From positions 452,592-516,591 of the forward strand of contig UESW01001520.1 in the NCBI GenBank assembly GCA_900491605.1: a stretch of DNA of 64,000 bases, in the 5' to 3' direction. Below the pieces are notes generated by a model. The model was not told the DNA's origin, made no database searches, and saw only the letters and a list, made by a program, of their open reading frames with translations. Below are positions 47,993 to 61,200 of the stretch, piece by piece. The position numbers and the translations under genes were made by a program. Origin of the DNA: Calamus simplicifolius. Its lineage: Eukaryota > Streptophyta > Magnoliopsida > Arecales > Arecaceae. The first letter of the stretch is position 1. Each line of letters begins with the position of its first letter.

Positions 47993-49207
47993 GCAGTTGC
48001 CCGATCGGAACGGATGGCTCTTGAATGCGATGCCAAGGAAACCAGTACCCTGTGGCGCCCCAAACCCCGTCCCCGGTGTTCCACGAACGTTGCATCTGTG
48101 TGAGTGTAAGGGAGCAAGGACTCGATATAATAAAATGAACGGACTTCAATTTTTCTAATAACGAGGGAATACCATGAATTTATTTTGTAGCCCCACTAAG
48201 AGAGCACAAATTGCCGTACGCCTGCTGCTCGGTTATCTCTAGCATGACTAGAAGAGCATTTGCAAGATTTAAAAATACCATTTGCTCTAGATGAAGAGCT
48301 AGCATAAGTGGTAATTAGTACAACGTCGTTATCATTCAATTCCTTCTGGATGGTTGTAATAGAGAGAATTTTGTAACGTAGAGCAATGGGTGTAGTAGTT
48401 GTTGAGCAGACAAGGTACGGCTCTTGGGCATGCTTGCAACTGGATGCATTTCGAGTGGAGCTCAATGCATTCCGGACCGAGGGTGCGGTGGAAGAGTGCA
48501 AGAGATGGGTGGGCTGTAACCAGTAGAGGAATGTCGTTCAAGCTCAAACGGCATCTTGGAATCATGACACTAACAAGTCGGCAATTTACCGTGCTCTAAA
48601 GATGGCAATTGCTCGCCCCTCGCCATGCTTTTGCCAATGGCCAACTATCACTTAACAAGAAGGAATTTATTCTTCCGTGATGCAGGAGGATAAACCTATA
48701 CGACTATTTCAGGCCTACCAGATATTCCCTGTGATAACAGCCAGGCTTGAAGGCATCACCTTTACTTGAGTACTAACCACATCCATTGCAAAAGAATTGA
48801 GATAAAGGATGTGTTACGCTGCTAACATAAAAGACTGCCCTCATCATGATTCCAGCGGAGATTTCTCAGAAGAAAAGAGGGCATTGTCTAACCAACAAAA
48901 CACAAGAAAAGGAGCTGCATTATGGTTTTAACAGGGTGATCCTATGAACCACATAATCAATTGCCTCAACGAACACCAAAATGGCGGAAATGACTGCAGA
49001 AATCTCAGATTAAATATTTATTATCACAATCAATCTCTTTTACAGAATTTTAACAGGATAACATACTAACCAAACAACAGAGTAAATAGATCTCAGCTCT
49101 CCATCTCATGCATAGCACAAGCGGAAAACAAACAAGTGAAAAATTCTGTGAAGAGCTACTCCATCAGGTATGGTATCGAGATTCTGATGTAACGTGCACA
49201 GCAACAT
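47989..49207. other. Intergenic DNA between cyclin-J18 and the kinase gene
   Basis: Contains the upstream region of the cyclin gene and probably the 3' UTR of the kinase gene on its right side. Short frames near 48200-48600 show no coding character. Confidence 0.55.
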
Positions 49208-52200
49208 TTAGCTCGGTGATGGTTGCAGCTTATTATTGACAGCAAGCGCTGCTGCTCTATACCATGCTGCTGCAGCCATCGCTCCAGGGTCGGGAACAAA
49301 AGATAGAAGTTCAGCAGCTACATAACTGGACCTGCCGCCTGTATTTAACATGGAAACGTGAAATGCTTGCATAAATATACAAGTGGTGCAATTCATGGCA
49401 TAAATATAACATTTAATTCATGGCATGCACTGTAAAATGTGGACTGGCCCATAAACTAACTTTCATAAACCACCATTGTCTATAAGCAATGCTTTTATAA
49501 AATGACCCAAAAACTTAGTTGGGCAATTCATTTTGGTGCACTATAATCATGGTTCTCACCTTGTTGGTAAATGTATCAGCCAGGTGACTAAAAAATAGCA
49601 TCAAAACATTCTGTGTGGCGTGACATGTAGGGGTATATGGGCCTTTTTTGGGTACAAGTACATACTGACATACATTCATGATGCTCAATGTCCATGCATA
49701 AAATTCAACAAATTCAAAAACATAGACATGAATTACCTGTGCACGCATATTTTTTGTCGACTCTGCCCCATTCATGGCTGCTTCAGATGACAGGAGGAAG
49801 GCTGTCAGAGGATCATCCCCTGCATCCAGCTTCTGTCCATGAAAACAAGCAATGAATTAGAATGTTACTGTGAAGAAAATTAAAAAAAAAAGGAAAAAAA
49901 AGAGAGAAAAAGAGGCAAACTTTTGCTCTGCTTACCTCTTTTAGAACTGTTAATGCTGGAATAAGAGCATCCAACATTGTGCGAAAGCCGGCACTGGCAC
50001 CCCCATATTTGCTGACTGCAGCTATTGATGCCTCCAGAGCACTGGACCCTAGAATGAAAAGAGGGATGATAATTCCTACCAGTCAACATAGAATACTTCC
50101 CATGATTCTATCTCAACTCAACTCAACTCATCTAAGCCTTTTCCCAACTACATGGGGTCGGCTACATGAATTTGCTTCCTCCGCTCTGCTCTATTTCGAC
50201 ATTTTCCCCATGATTCTATCATAGGTGCAAATAAAAAGCATCAACTTACATTGTTTGATGTGACAATTGGGCTTCCCTTCAAAGTTGTGTATGCAGCCTT
50301 GCAGAATATGTCATATCTGTCGACCCATAAATAGCATTACTTCTATGAGAATTATTAAAATCCATGATGCTGATGAAAGAAGTAACAGTGAAGTGCTAAA
50401 TTATTTATTTATACAACACAATGGTTACTGAGACTAATAGTAAGACTATATTCAGGCAAAACTGAGGAGGAGATAAGATGGATGAGTACAAAATCCCACT
50501 CGTCCCACCCATCACCCTTTGGATTGAGGCCCCGATCTCATTTACAGTTTCTGCAGCATCATTCAGAGGGTAACTGTAAAGCAGAAACCTCTAATTAGAT
50601 AATGATCACCTTGGAGTTGAGAGCTAATCTAGAAATTAAATCATTTGTTATAACCAAATCAGCAACACAAATACGTGGATTTCACAGTACAATGTCTCAA
50701 AAAGGACATAGAAATGCATAATAAAGCACAGACCATTATGGTATGCCCATCCTGCTGAATTGGCACAAAGTTGAACAAAACCTATTCACTAAGATCGATA
50801 GTTTGACTGCAAGTAGATGTCAAAATATTTGATGTAATACTCAGACTTGATGCAGATTGATATTCATTAAAGACAGTTTCAGCCTACAGGCTAATATGCT
50901 GGCAACTGATGTCCTCAGCCTTGTTAATACAACGGAGTAGAGGACAAAAATTGATATCTGAATCTTGGCTTAACATAAATTTTTCGAAAATAAAATTAGC
51001 AGTTCAAAAAGTCAGACATCTGAGTTATATGAACTCCAATGACCAGGTTTATCCTCCTAGGTCCGCATTCATCTGAAAATATATGTTATTTTATTTCCCA
51101 CCATATCGTTTGGCCATCTAAATGCATTACATGCTAGTTCAAGTATAAATCTTATGAATTAGACACTACTGTGCTGGAAATTTTCATCATCAATTAGACC
51201 ATTGAAGTTAAGTCTATAATTGGAATGAACAGTTGATAATGTATGTTAAATTTAATCCTCCAAATAATGGGCCGCTCAAGAATTTATCTAATATCATCAG
51301 GAATATGATACCAAGATAGTTTTGCAAAAGGCTTAGACATTAAAAAATGCAACGTGTCATGGCTGCGCCAGGGCTTTGAAATCAGCAAACGAAAGCATAA
51401 CATGCATTTTATCAGGCATGAATTGATGCATCAAATGAAATTCAGTGAACTCTAGGGTTCATATGAAATATAATTACTAGTAATTCTACCATTTCTTCAT
51501 GTCTTCAAGGATAGCTGTAGCACCTCTATACATCTGTAAAAGGCATGCATTTCTTAATCACAAACCATATAACATGAATCATAGTTATATGAACTTCAGT
51601 TATGTGACTTAAGAAGTGAACTCACAGTGGTTCCACAATCACCATCACCCACTTTACTATCCCACTCATTTAACTTGTCCCGAAGATTGATTATTTCATT
51701 AGCAGCTGCTTGAATGGCAGCCTCCAGAATGCAGCCTTGTTCATTTAGCTCTTGTGGTTGAGTGAATTCCTGCTAAAGAATAGATAAGTTGGTATGACCA
51801 AAAATTAGCTGTCTAGAGTAACATGAAATGGATAATATGACCATAATAATATAAATACCTCAATGCAGAAAAAATTTTCAGTAAAGCAAGAATAAAGCTA
51901 TTTATCATCAAACAAAAGTAGTTCTCATCATTGGCATACAAGAAAAAGAAAAAATAAAGTCAAAGTTTCATAATCTTCATCCCCAGTACAGTAAGTACTT
52001 CCTAGGCAACCCTCAACTCAAAACCCTCAACTCAAAAATGATCAGACCAGTCTGACTCTTCAAAACCCTGAACAACAGATGCTTATTATTGAGAGTCAAC
52101 TTGTCCATTTTAATTTTCCTTCCTGTTTATCAATCTCCAATCAAGACAAACCGGGCAATACAACTACAAAACTGAAACATTTTTTTTAACAAAAAAAAGT

Positions 52201-55200
52201 GAGAGAGATGAATTTTAAATGTTGATCACCAGGACTTCTCAGAGAGATTTTGGATCCCTTTTGTACTCTGAAAGAGCTAATTGTAAATTCAATGTTAAGA
52301 ATCTTGAGAATATGCATCTCATCTCATTCAATTCTCGAAAGTCTTTCCTCTTATTTGCTTATGTTAAAGAAATGTTATTTTCCGAAATAATATTAAACAA
52401 ACCCAACAGAAGCCATTGTTTTATCTGGTCGGAAGACACCTGAGTTGACAAAATAAAAGAAAAGAATCGCTCATCATCCCACTTATAGAATTCACCAGAC
52501 CATTTGCACTCAAGGCATAGACAGATCATTTGTTCTTGATGCATGAGTCTCATCTCTAGTCAAATAAACCACTTATCTTTATATTCTTTCTATGTTTATA
52601 GTTAAGAAATGCTGCCTTGTGATAATATACGATTACATTAAAATATAAAGTCAAAGCTGACACAGAGACACCCTGAATCAGCATCAACAGAATTGCTCAT
52701 CTCATTTTTCATTTAAAGTTTTGCCAATTTATTTTCACTAAATAAGTTATATTGCCGACCCCATGTAGTTGGGAAAAGGCTTAGATAAGATGAGATGAGA
52801 TGAAGTTAGAAAGTAATATTACCCACAGAGGATCATTATGATTTCCTCAAACACATGTTGCTGACATCAAAAGTATATGCTTCATCTATAGGCTGTCCCA
52901 TCTAAAACTCACTTTGGACCGAAGTTCCCCATGCATGCTAAAGAAACTTCTGGAGACCACCCATTTTTTATGAAAAATGTTTACATAGCAAGAGAAACCT
53001 ATATAGGTAGCGAATTCCTTAACATCTAAATTTTCAATAAAGACTTAGTGCATCTTTAGTTAAGCGAAAGTAGCACCACAAATGATGGAGATCAACTCTA
53101 TGATTTTCCTCAGTGCATGTTATTAACACACAATTATTATACCTTGCTTCTCTGACTTAAGTTCTTGGTGCACACTACAAGAAACTCAGACTTACAAATA
53201 ATCATTCTTATAACTGCCAAAAAGAATATCTGTATATTCTCAATTCCTTGCACCAGTCTGTCACTGCAAAACAACAATAGAAACTGATACACTAGATATG
53301 TTGTTGTATTCTATTACTTTGTTCTTATTATGTGATTAGAAGCCTTCCATTGTGGATTACCAATAATATTTCACTCACTTGGCTTAGAAATATCTATTCA
53401 AAAGCTGCAATTTGCAACAGCATGCACATCTATCTTCATTCTAGACTTTGCACAGAAACGAGAGAACTGAAACTGCATATTCCAATCATCACGTATATTC
53501 ATCATCCATGAAAGGTTTGGAGTATTAGAGGTTATTCATATTCCATACCATACAACATCTCTACCAGTTTTCTTATAATATTACAGTCTAGACCCAAATA
53601 TATAGCCCATTATTAGATCTAGGTGTTGCTCTGAAACACAGATCTGGTACAGGATTCAAACCTTCACATCATTAAGCTTGCTGACTAAATCAATGATCAG
53701 GGCACACTAACTCCAACTTCAAATTTTATTTTGCATATCCATACAGCCAGGTCCTCAAACCATCCAATCCTAACTGTAAATATTTGTTTTTCCTATTTTG
53801 AGATTTTTGATATCTCCAATAGCTTACCAAAATGGGGATCAAATTATAATCTCATTTTATACATACCTGTGATCTTCTTGGCATCATGTCACCTGGATCT
53901 GACACCTCTGCATGTGCTTTGACCATTTTATACTTTAGTGTCTTGTATGGCAATATAAATATTACCATATATACAACCAAGGGGCATGGTTTATAAAATG
54001 TAAGATATCAGTCATCTTGGTGATTGACTGAAACCGAGATGAATGCACATCTTGGTTAATCTCAGCTGATATTTTGAGGCCCAAGATATAGAAATCTCGG
54101 CCAATATGGTCCATCCAACATTAGCAGCTATATTTAGACATTGATTTGATATATTTCAGTTAAAAGAATCTATTTAAGGAAAGTCAATGGTGATTGAAAA
54201 AATCAGTTGGTTTGTTTGAATCGTATCAGCCAATATCTTGGGATTTATTGTTTATATTGACTATGATAATAGGAGTCGAGAATCTCTACATATTGTATTA
54301 AGGGGTGCTAGATGCTAATAAAATCAAGATTCAGGCAAGTTGAAGACTTTGTCAAGGGACAAAGAGGGCATAAAATTTCCAACCACAGAAGCTCCTGGTC
54401 CTTCCTGTGTATTTTTCTTACAGACACCCATGTATACGCTTAGTCAAAAAGGTACCCATGGTTGTGACAAAAAGGAGTAACTAAAAATTTTCCATAACAA
54501 GATTTGTAACTTTTACGGACTAGATAATAGCTGTAGAAGTGTAACATGGATGTCTCTGAATAGATCACTTCAATCAACCAGAATGTTCCGGCACTAACTC
54601 AGCAGAATGCTTTTAAATACTCAAGCTATAGGATAAGAACTTGTAACAACAATAGGGTAACAAGTTATCCCATTGAACAACAGAACAATGGCTATAGAAA
54701 ACTGAAGAAACAAAAGGAAAAAAAGTAAAATTTTGCCTTCATTGAGGAATAATCAAAACTTTTTTCTATCTTGAAGAAGATGGCCTATGTGCGATAGTTA
54801 GCTTCATATGTTCTATAAAATGCCAGAACCCTAACAGCACTTCGCAAACAAGTAAAGCTCTCTAAGTAACTTATATCACCAACTAATCATGACATTAGTT
54901 CCTCAGTGGGACAACCAATTAACTAAATTCATCGATTGCACATCAAGATCCTGGGTCTGTTTATATCCAGAGATTGCTTGGGTTTACAGAAATTTCGAAA
55001 TTTATATTTGGTAGACTTAATCTAATGAAAGTTTGACAAACTAAAACTAACACAACTTTTTTCAAAATAATGTCACTGATCAAAATCGCACAACTTCTAC
55101 AACATCAAAATCATTGCACCATCAAGTACCTTCCCCTGAGATTATCATTTAAGACTATACAATTGTCACCAAGCAAATAAAGATTAAAGATTAGAAAAAT

Positions 55201-58200
55201 AGAAATCAAAGCAAGTACCACAAAATTAAGAAAAATAGTTACTAATTCTATGATGTGGAAATCAATGGTACTAAAATGAGCTTACATCCAACCTCATTGT
55301 TCCGCGATGAACATGATGGTGGCACTGGAACGGGAATTTTAGCGGGTGGGCGATCACCTACAGATTAAAAAGTACCTATCATGATCTCAATAGAAACGGG
55401 ACCGAATTATCATTAACCCTTTTTAAAACAATATCAAAAAAGTGAAAAATATATTTCAGGTTTTGACATTTACATGAGCAGATACAAAAGTTTAATGCAA
55501 AAGAACTGAATAAGTTTTTATAGTTATGGAATCCCACTCACTTCTCATTTATCTCAATATATTGGTGGAACAAAAAGAGTGAAAGAGCCAATGGTTAATA
55601 ATAAAGCAAGGCATTATTTGAAAGAGCAGTGATCAAAGAAAATGTTGGAAATCCTACAGCAACCATGATAGTGAAGATACCTTGCCAGCATTACTTAGCT
55701 AAAAGGAGCCCCTTTATCTAAAAGAACAATACATCATACATCATACATGCACACAGAGAGAGAGAGAGAGAGAGAGACCTAATTCAGTAGTTTTATCGAT
55801 AGAGTTTACAAATGTCATACAATTAGCACTCGTTTTATCAATATAGTTTAAGAATGTCATACAATTAGCTCTCAACATGATGTTAAACCATGAGATCAAT
55901 GCTAAATTCATGGTAGCAAAGCATGCACACATAGCTGAGGCATCATTCATGTAATATCCTATCATGATAAAGCCTGTCATTATACCATTTGAAAACCAGC
56001 AAGATCTTCTGCACTACAAAATTACAGTACGTATGGACAGTGCACCCAATCCTATGTCATACATCCACACATGCTGTAAGAAATATCCACATCCATGCAT
56101 GCATTCATGCATGAGCGCGCGCGCAGAGAGAGAGAGAGAGAGAGAGAGAGAGTTATCCTATTGATATTTATTACCTTGCGAACCAATAGGCCAATATGGA
56201 GCTTTAGTTGGGGCATCCAGACGGTGCAAAATTGCTGGATCTGCCTTCATCACAGTTATGGAGAAACCTGCAAAAAGAGTTTATGACTAGGCCAGCAAGA
56301 CTAATTTAAGTGCACTGAAACTTTCTTTTCTTGCATGAATTAACCTGCCATATCAAGAGAAGTCATATAAGATCCAGTATAAACTCTGTCAACAGCGAGT
56401 CCATGATCCAGTTGTAGCTGTAAAACTGCCTTTCCCGCTGCAATCATCAGCTCCATTATGGGAGTGCCACCCAATCTGTGACAGCGAATTAAATTGAACA
56501 ATCTTTTCATGAGGCATGACATCTTAAAATGTTTTGTAATCAGAGATGTTAAGACGCCCACCTAATCAATAAGTCATATCTCAGGTCAAAAGAATGAACA
56601 TTATTACATCATACTTGTTAGACAGCAGCATCCTTAAGGTATGAAGGTAAAAGAATTAAAAGATCTTCATTATACTATTATAAAGTGTTTGCACAATCTA
56701 CCAATATTCAAATATCATTATTACTGCTGAAAATTTTATTTTCAATGCTATTATTTCATCGAGGAACCTTTTTTTAAAAAAGAAACAATGGAATTCATCA
56801 CCTCAAAAGTTAAGGTTTAGTAATTTTACAATGAAAAGCATGTTAGCCCAGTGCATATTATGCTTATGTTCACAAAACCATGAATAAATATAACAATTTG
56901 GGGATGCATGAAAAAACTGATAAGAGGTATACTTGGTTATCTAGACAGTAATAAATGTATGTTACCAGAGATGCTATCGATCAACCTCATTTTCGCTAAT
57001 AACTATGTTTTATTTTCAATAACAGGTTTAAAACAAATCCCAGAGCACTGGTCATGTAGCCAATTGTTGTAGCTAGTTGATGTCATAATCATTATACCAT
57101 GGCTGCAATCAATTAGCAACAAAATGATAATAACCTATATTTGCAGGTCAAGGGAGTCAATTATGACAAAGTGGAAGTCATTATACATTTGCTTGCCTAG
57201 GTAAAAGATTCCAGCTACTAATTTCTACCTAATATTTTCAAAATAATTTTTTTTTGTTACAAAAAATTTTCACGTCATGCTCTCCATCTCGCTATAAGAT
57301 TCTTATATTTACAAAACTTGATATTGATGAGAATGTGTGATCATTATAGTTGATCAATCTTTGTAGGTGCTAACTAGCATACAAGTCTCATGGTAGCTTA
57401 CCAGAGAATCTTGCCCCAAGTAGCCCATTCTCCTCCTTTAAGTGCACTTACAGTTCTTTGTTTATAAAACTAATCAAAAAGTAAAACTACAAGGATAAGA
57501 GCCGTAAAACAATATTTACCCATTAATCATTAGAACCACTCTGCTCCCCCTTGTGATAGGAACATACTTAGTTTCCTGCAAGTAATATAAACAATTGCAT
57601 GTTGAAAATGATTTTTTTTTTTTTTTGTGAAAGTAGAAAAATTATTTCCATTAATGCATCACATCCTGATAATAGGAACTCTAGACATAAGTTATCACTA
57701 GAAGTATCACCATTTGAATATATAAATTAAACTTGTAGCAAAATTATAAAGAAACTCCAGTGTCCATAAGGATAGGTAAACATAAGCTTAGTTCTGAAGA
57801 CCTAAAACAATTGTCTAATTGCAATAGAAGCAGGCAGGATGGAACAACAATATTGGTTCATCCACATGGTAAATGTATTCAAATATGTGAAAAAAATATA
57901 ATAGACTAGCATAAGTACCACTCAACAAGAAGACTGAAGTTCAACTAATTCATATATAAAATCTAATGTAGGTAAATGAACAAAGTCACCCATCCTTAGA
58001 ATCTGTTGGAAACATGTATTATATTTGATATATTGTCAAGATTTCTACAAGCATCTTAGAAATTTTGGAATTTTGATTTGTGCCACCTCATGCATAAATA
58101 AGTATGGCTTATGATGTGGTGTGACTTAGTGAGGCTAGCCACATATGGCCATGAGAATGACATGTCATGATGTGCGTAAGTGCGTGCTCTTCGCATGCCT

Positions 58201-61200
58201 TGGTCAACATGTGCCTTATATAGTTTGTTCTATTTTTTATGATTTTAATCACATTTTCAAATCTACATATCATCAAACCCTAGTCTCTAACCCTTTTAAA
58301 TTCTTCCAAAAACTATCTCCACTTCAATTTTATATTTGTGCAAAGAGAAACTTGACAACTCCTTGACCTAGCCTCTACAAGACAAATTTCAATATTAGCT
58401 CATTGATTGAAAATAACATCTCCATCCTTCACTTTAATTTGCTTCTTTTATCAAAATCTTATCACAGCCCACTTATCAAACTAGATCACTCTCTAATCCT
58501 AGTGTCTATACTCCTAAATGATGATCCATATCTTTAGATTTCTATACCCTTTATTTAACTATTTAAATTTCATTTTCACCTTCTTTTGAACCTTTCTATT
58601 ACAGAAATCATCATGCAAAACATTTAAAAAAATAAAAAAAATCTAAATTGTAAAATCAAAGAATTAAGTCATAAGATTTTGCCAACATATTGGTTCTGAT
58701 TTTATACAAACAAAAGGTCTTTCTTGTACTACTCTAGGCACCCTAACTAATGTCTTGTGCAACCCAATGTCTCAGACAATACAAGAATTCAGAGTTTAAA
58801 ACGAATGAAAGGTGACCAAAGGTTCCTATTTCCTCCATACCAAGGCTTCAAACTGACAACATTTTATACTTCTCTGTTGTTCTGTGCATACACCTTTCAG
58901 GAACCATACAAACTTAGGATGACATAATGTACAAAGATCAAGTATACAACTAATGCTGACATGTAGTTGATGAAAATAAACTTGGCTAGTTTGCATGAAG
59001 GTGTTCTGCTGATAGGTTAGAGGACTTACATTCAAATAATTAAATAAAAGAGTTCATGCGCAAAAAAAAAAAAAAAAAAGATCAGCCACATGAAGCAAAA
59101 TAATGAATTAAAGAACATAAATGCCAATCAAATGAAGCATACCTTTGACAATATCTGCTTAAGAACATGAGATACCACTACATCAACAGGCTGGAGGTCA
59201 GCAACAGCAGCCCCAGGCTCACCATGCTGAAAAAATGAACATCAAAACTAGGTCACTCAGGTCTGGAATTAAAAATACAAGAATGCACATATAATTTGAT
59301 CCATATTTCCAGCTGATATGCAGGACAATGACAAACAAAGTAATGCAACAACATGCACCAATTCAGACTAACAAGTAATTATATAATGAGGCTTGTTCTT
59401 ATAGGCCAGTACATATACAAGATATGTTGAAGTCAACCTACCATTCCAAGACCAAGCTCCATCAGTCCTGGACCTAAACGATCAGATGTGACCTGGCCAG
59501 GCAGTGTACATACTGACAAGGCAACTCCCATTGTTCCCATCATTTCAGACGCATGCTTTGCCTCTGCAGCAACATCTGCAAGACATAGACCAGCATCTGC
59601 AGCTGCCCCAGCAACCTATCAATTACAGAAAGACTTGAGTTTGAAAGTATGAATGAAAAAGAACATCAAAAAATATAAGCTTCAAAGAATATCCTAAATA
59701 TCTAAAAGTGACATCTGAAATTTTCAGTATATGTTTGTTAACTGGGACGAGAATGTGAAGGTCACAACTTTAATCATATATGATCTGGCTATATAATCCT
59801 CTAAGGGGGATCCACACTTTTTCTCAGGAGCATGTTCTAAGCATCTTTACTCCTCTTGGATTCCATATTGTTGAAATGGCAAAGCATCAAGTTAATGTAC
59901 AGTCATAAATTAAATATCCCCATGTAGCATATCTTTCCATCTATGTTGGATGCAAGCAGATGAATTGAATATGAATTACATATAAAACACAAAGATGCAT
60001 CTGGTAGGAACTGTTTTAGTGACATCATAAAGTTGATAGCAAGGTTCGCAATCTCGACATAGGATATTGAATCAGTAAGTTACTGATATGGTATGATATA
60101 ATGCACACCCCATATTGAGATAGCTCCCAGGCACTTTTCATGACAATATGCTCAAAATCAGGAATACGGATTGGTACTGAGTAGAATTGGGTTGGTCTAC
60201 TTGGTTCGGATCAATATGGGTAGGAACAAACCGATTCCCCTATCAAACCAATAAAGCGACCTAGTTCCACACCAATTTGGTATGGTACGCCTCACATTGG
60301 ATGGTTCAGGTCAGTTTTGCAATCCTTGGTTATTAGCATGTACTAAAGCAGCTAGCAAACTATGAGGCACTAATAGAAAACAATGGACAAAATTATTAAG
60401 CCCAACTTAATTATTTTCTACCAAGCAACCCCCTATGATTTCATCATTATCTAGTAGAGGATGATTGCTGACAATAATAGAACAAAATAAGGTGGTGCAC
60501 TTATCTGGAGTGTCCATGCACTTCCCCCTCACTTCTTTCTTCTTTCCTTTCTCTTGCTTGATTATTTGTTTTGGCTATTATATTTCTGTTTTCAACAGCT
60601 TTTAGGTTGAACTGCATCGCTATACACTAGTCTAAGCTTTTAGGGCTGATATACAAGGAGGGTGATATTCAAATTCGAGTTCCAAGAATCTTCATTAATC
60701 TAGTCATCTTCTGGTCAAGATATTTCCGTGAATTTGCCTCCTTTATAAAGGAATGCCATTGAAAAATTCAAGCTCTCATCTCTTTTACCATCTCTCTCGA
60801 CCTCATAGAGAAAAGCATTTATTGTTAACCGTACACACCTTGCTCTACACGCTTTAACCCAAACCCCCACTCTCATTTTCCATATATTGCAGCTAGTGAG
60901 AATAAGAATAAGAGCAAATCTAAGTTACCATAAAGCAATGGTCATTTAAAAATAATAAATGGTAGAGCACAGCATGTGTCCCAAAGAAATAGAATTATAC
61001 CCACTGGACAATACTATAGTTGAGTAAATCGTTTCCTTTAAGCAGAATATTAAAAATGTGTAGACTAAATTATGCAGAATTTAAGCATTGAAATAATAGA
61101 CGCATTACCTAATGGCATGAGTATGCAAGAACTCAGAAATCCAAAAGTCACTACAACTTTTCAAAGAACAAGCAGTTCGCACAGTGACTTAGGGATGAAA

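Noticed and set aside
47427..48149. 240-codon minus-strand frame with a Tyr-Ile run
   Set aside because: It reads through cyclin-J18 exons, introns and the AT repeat. The spliced cyclin model explains the region.
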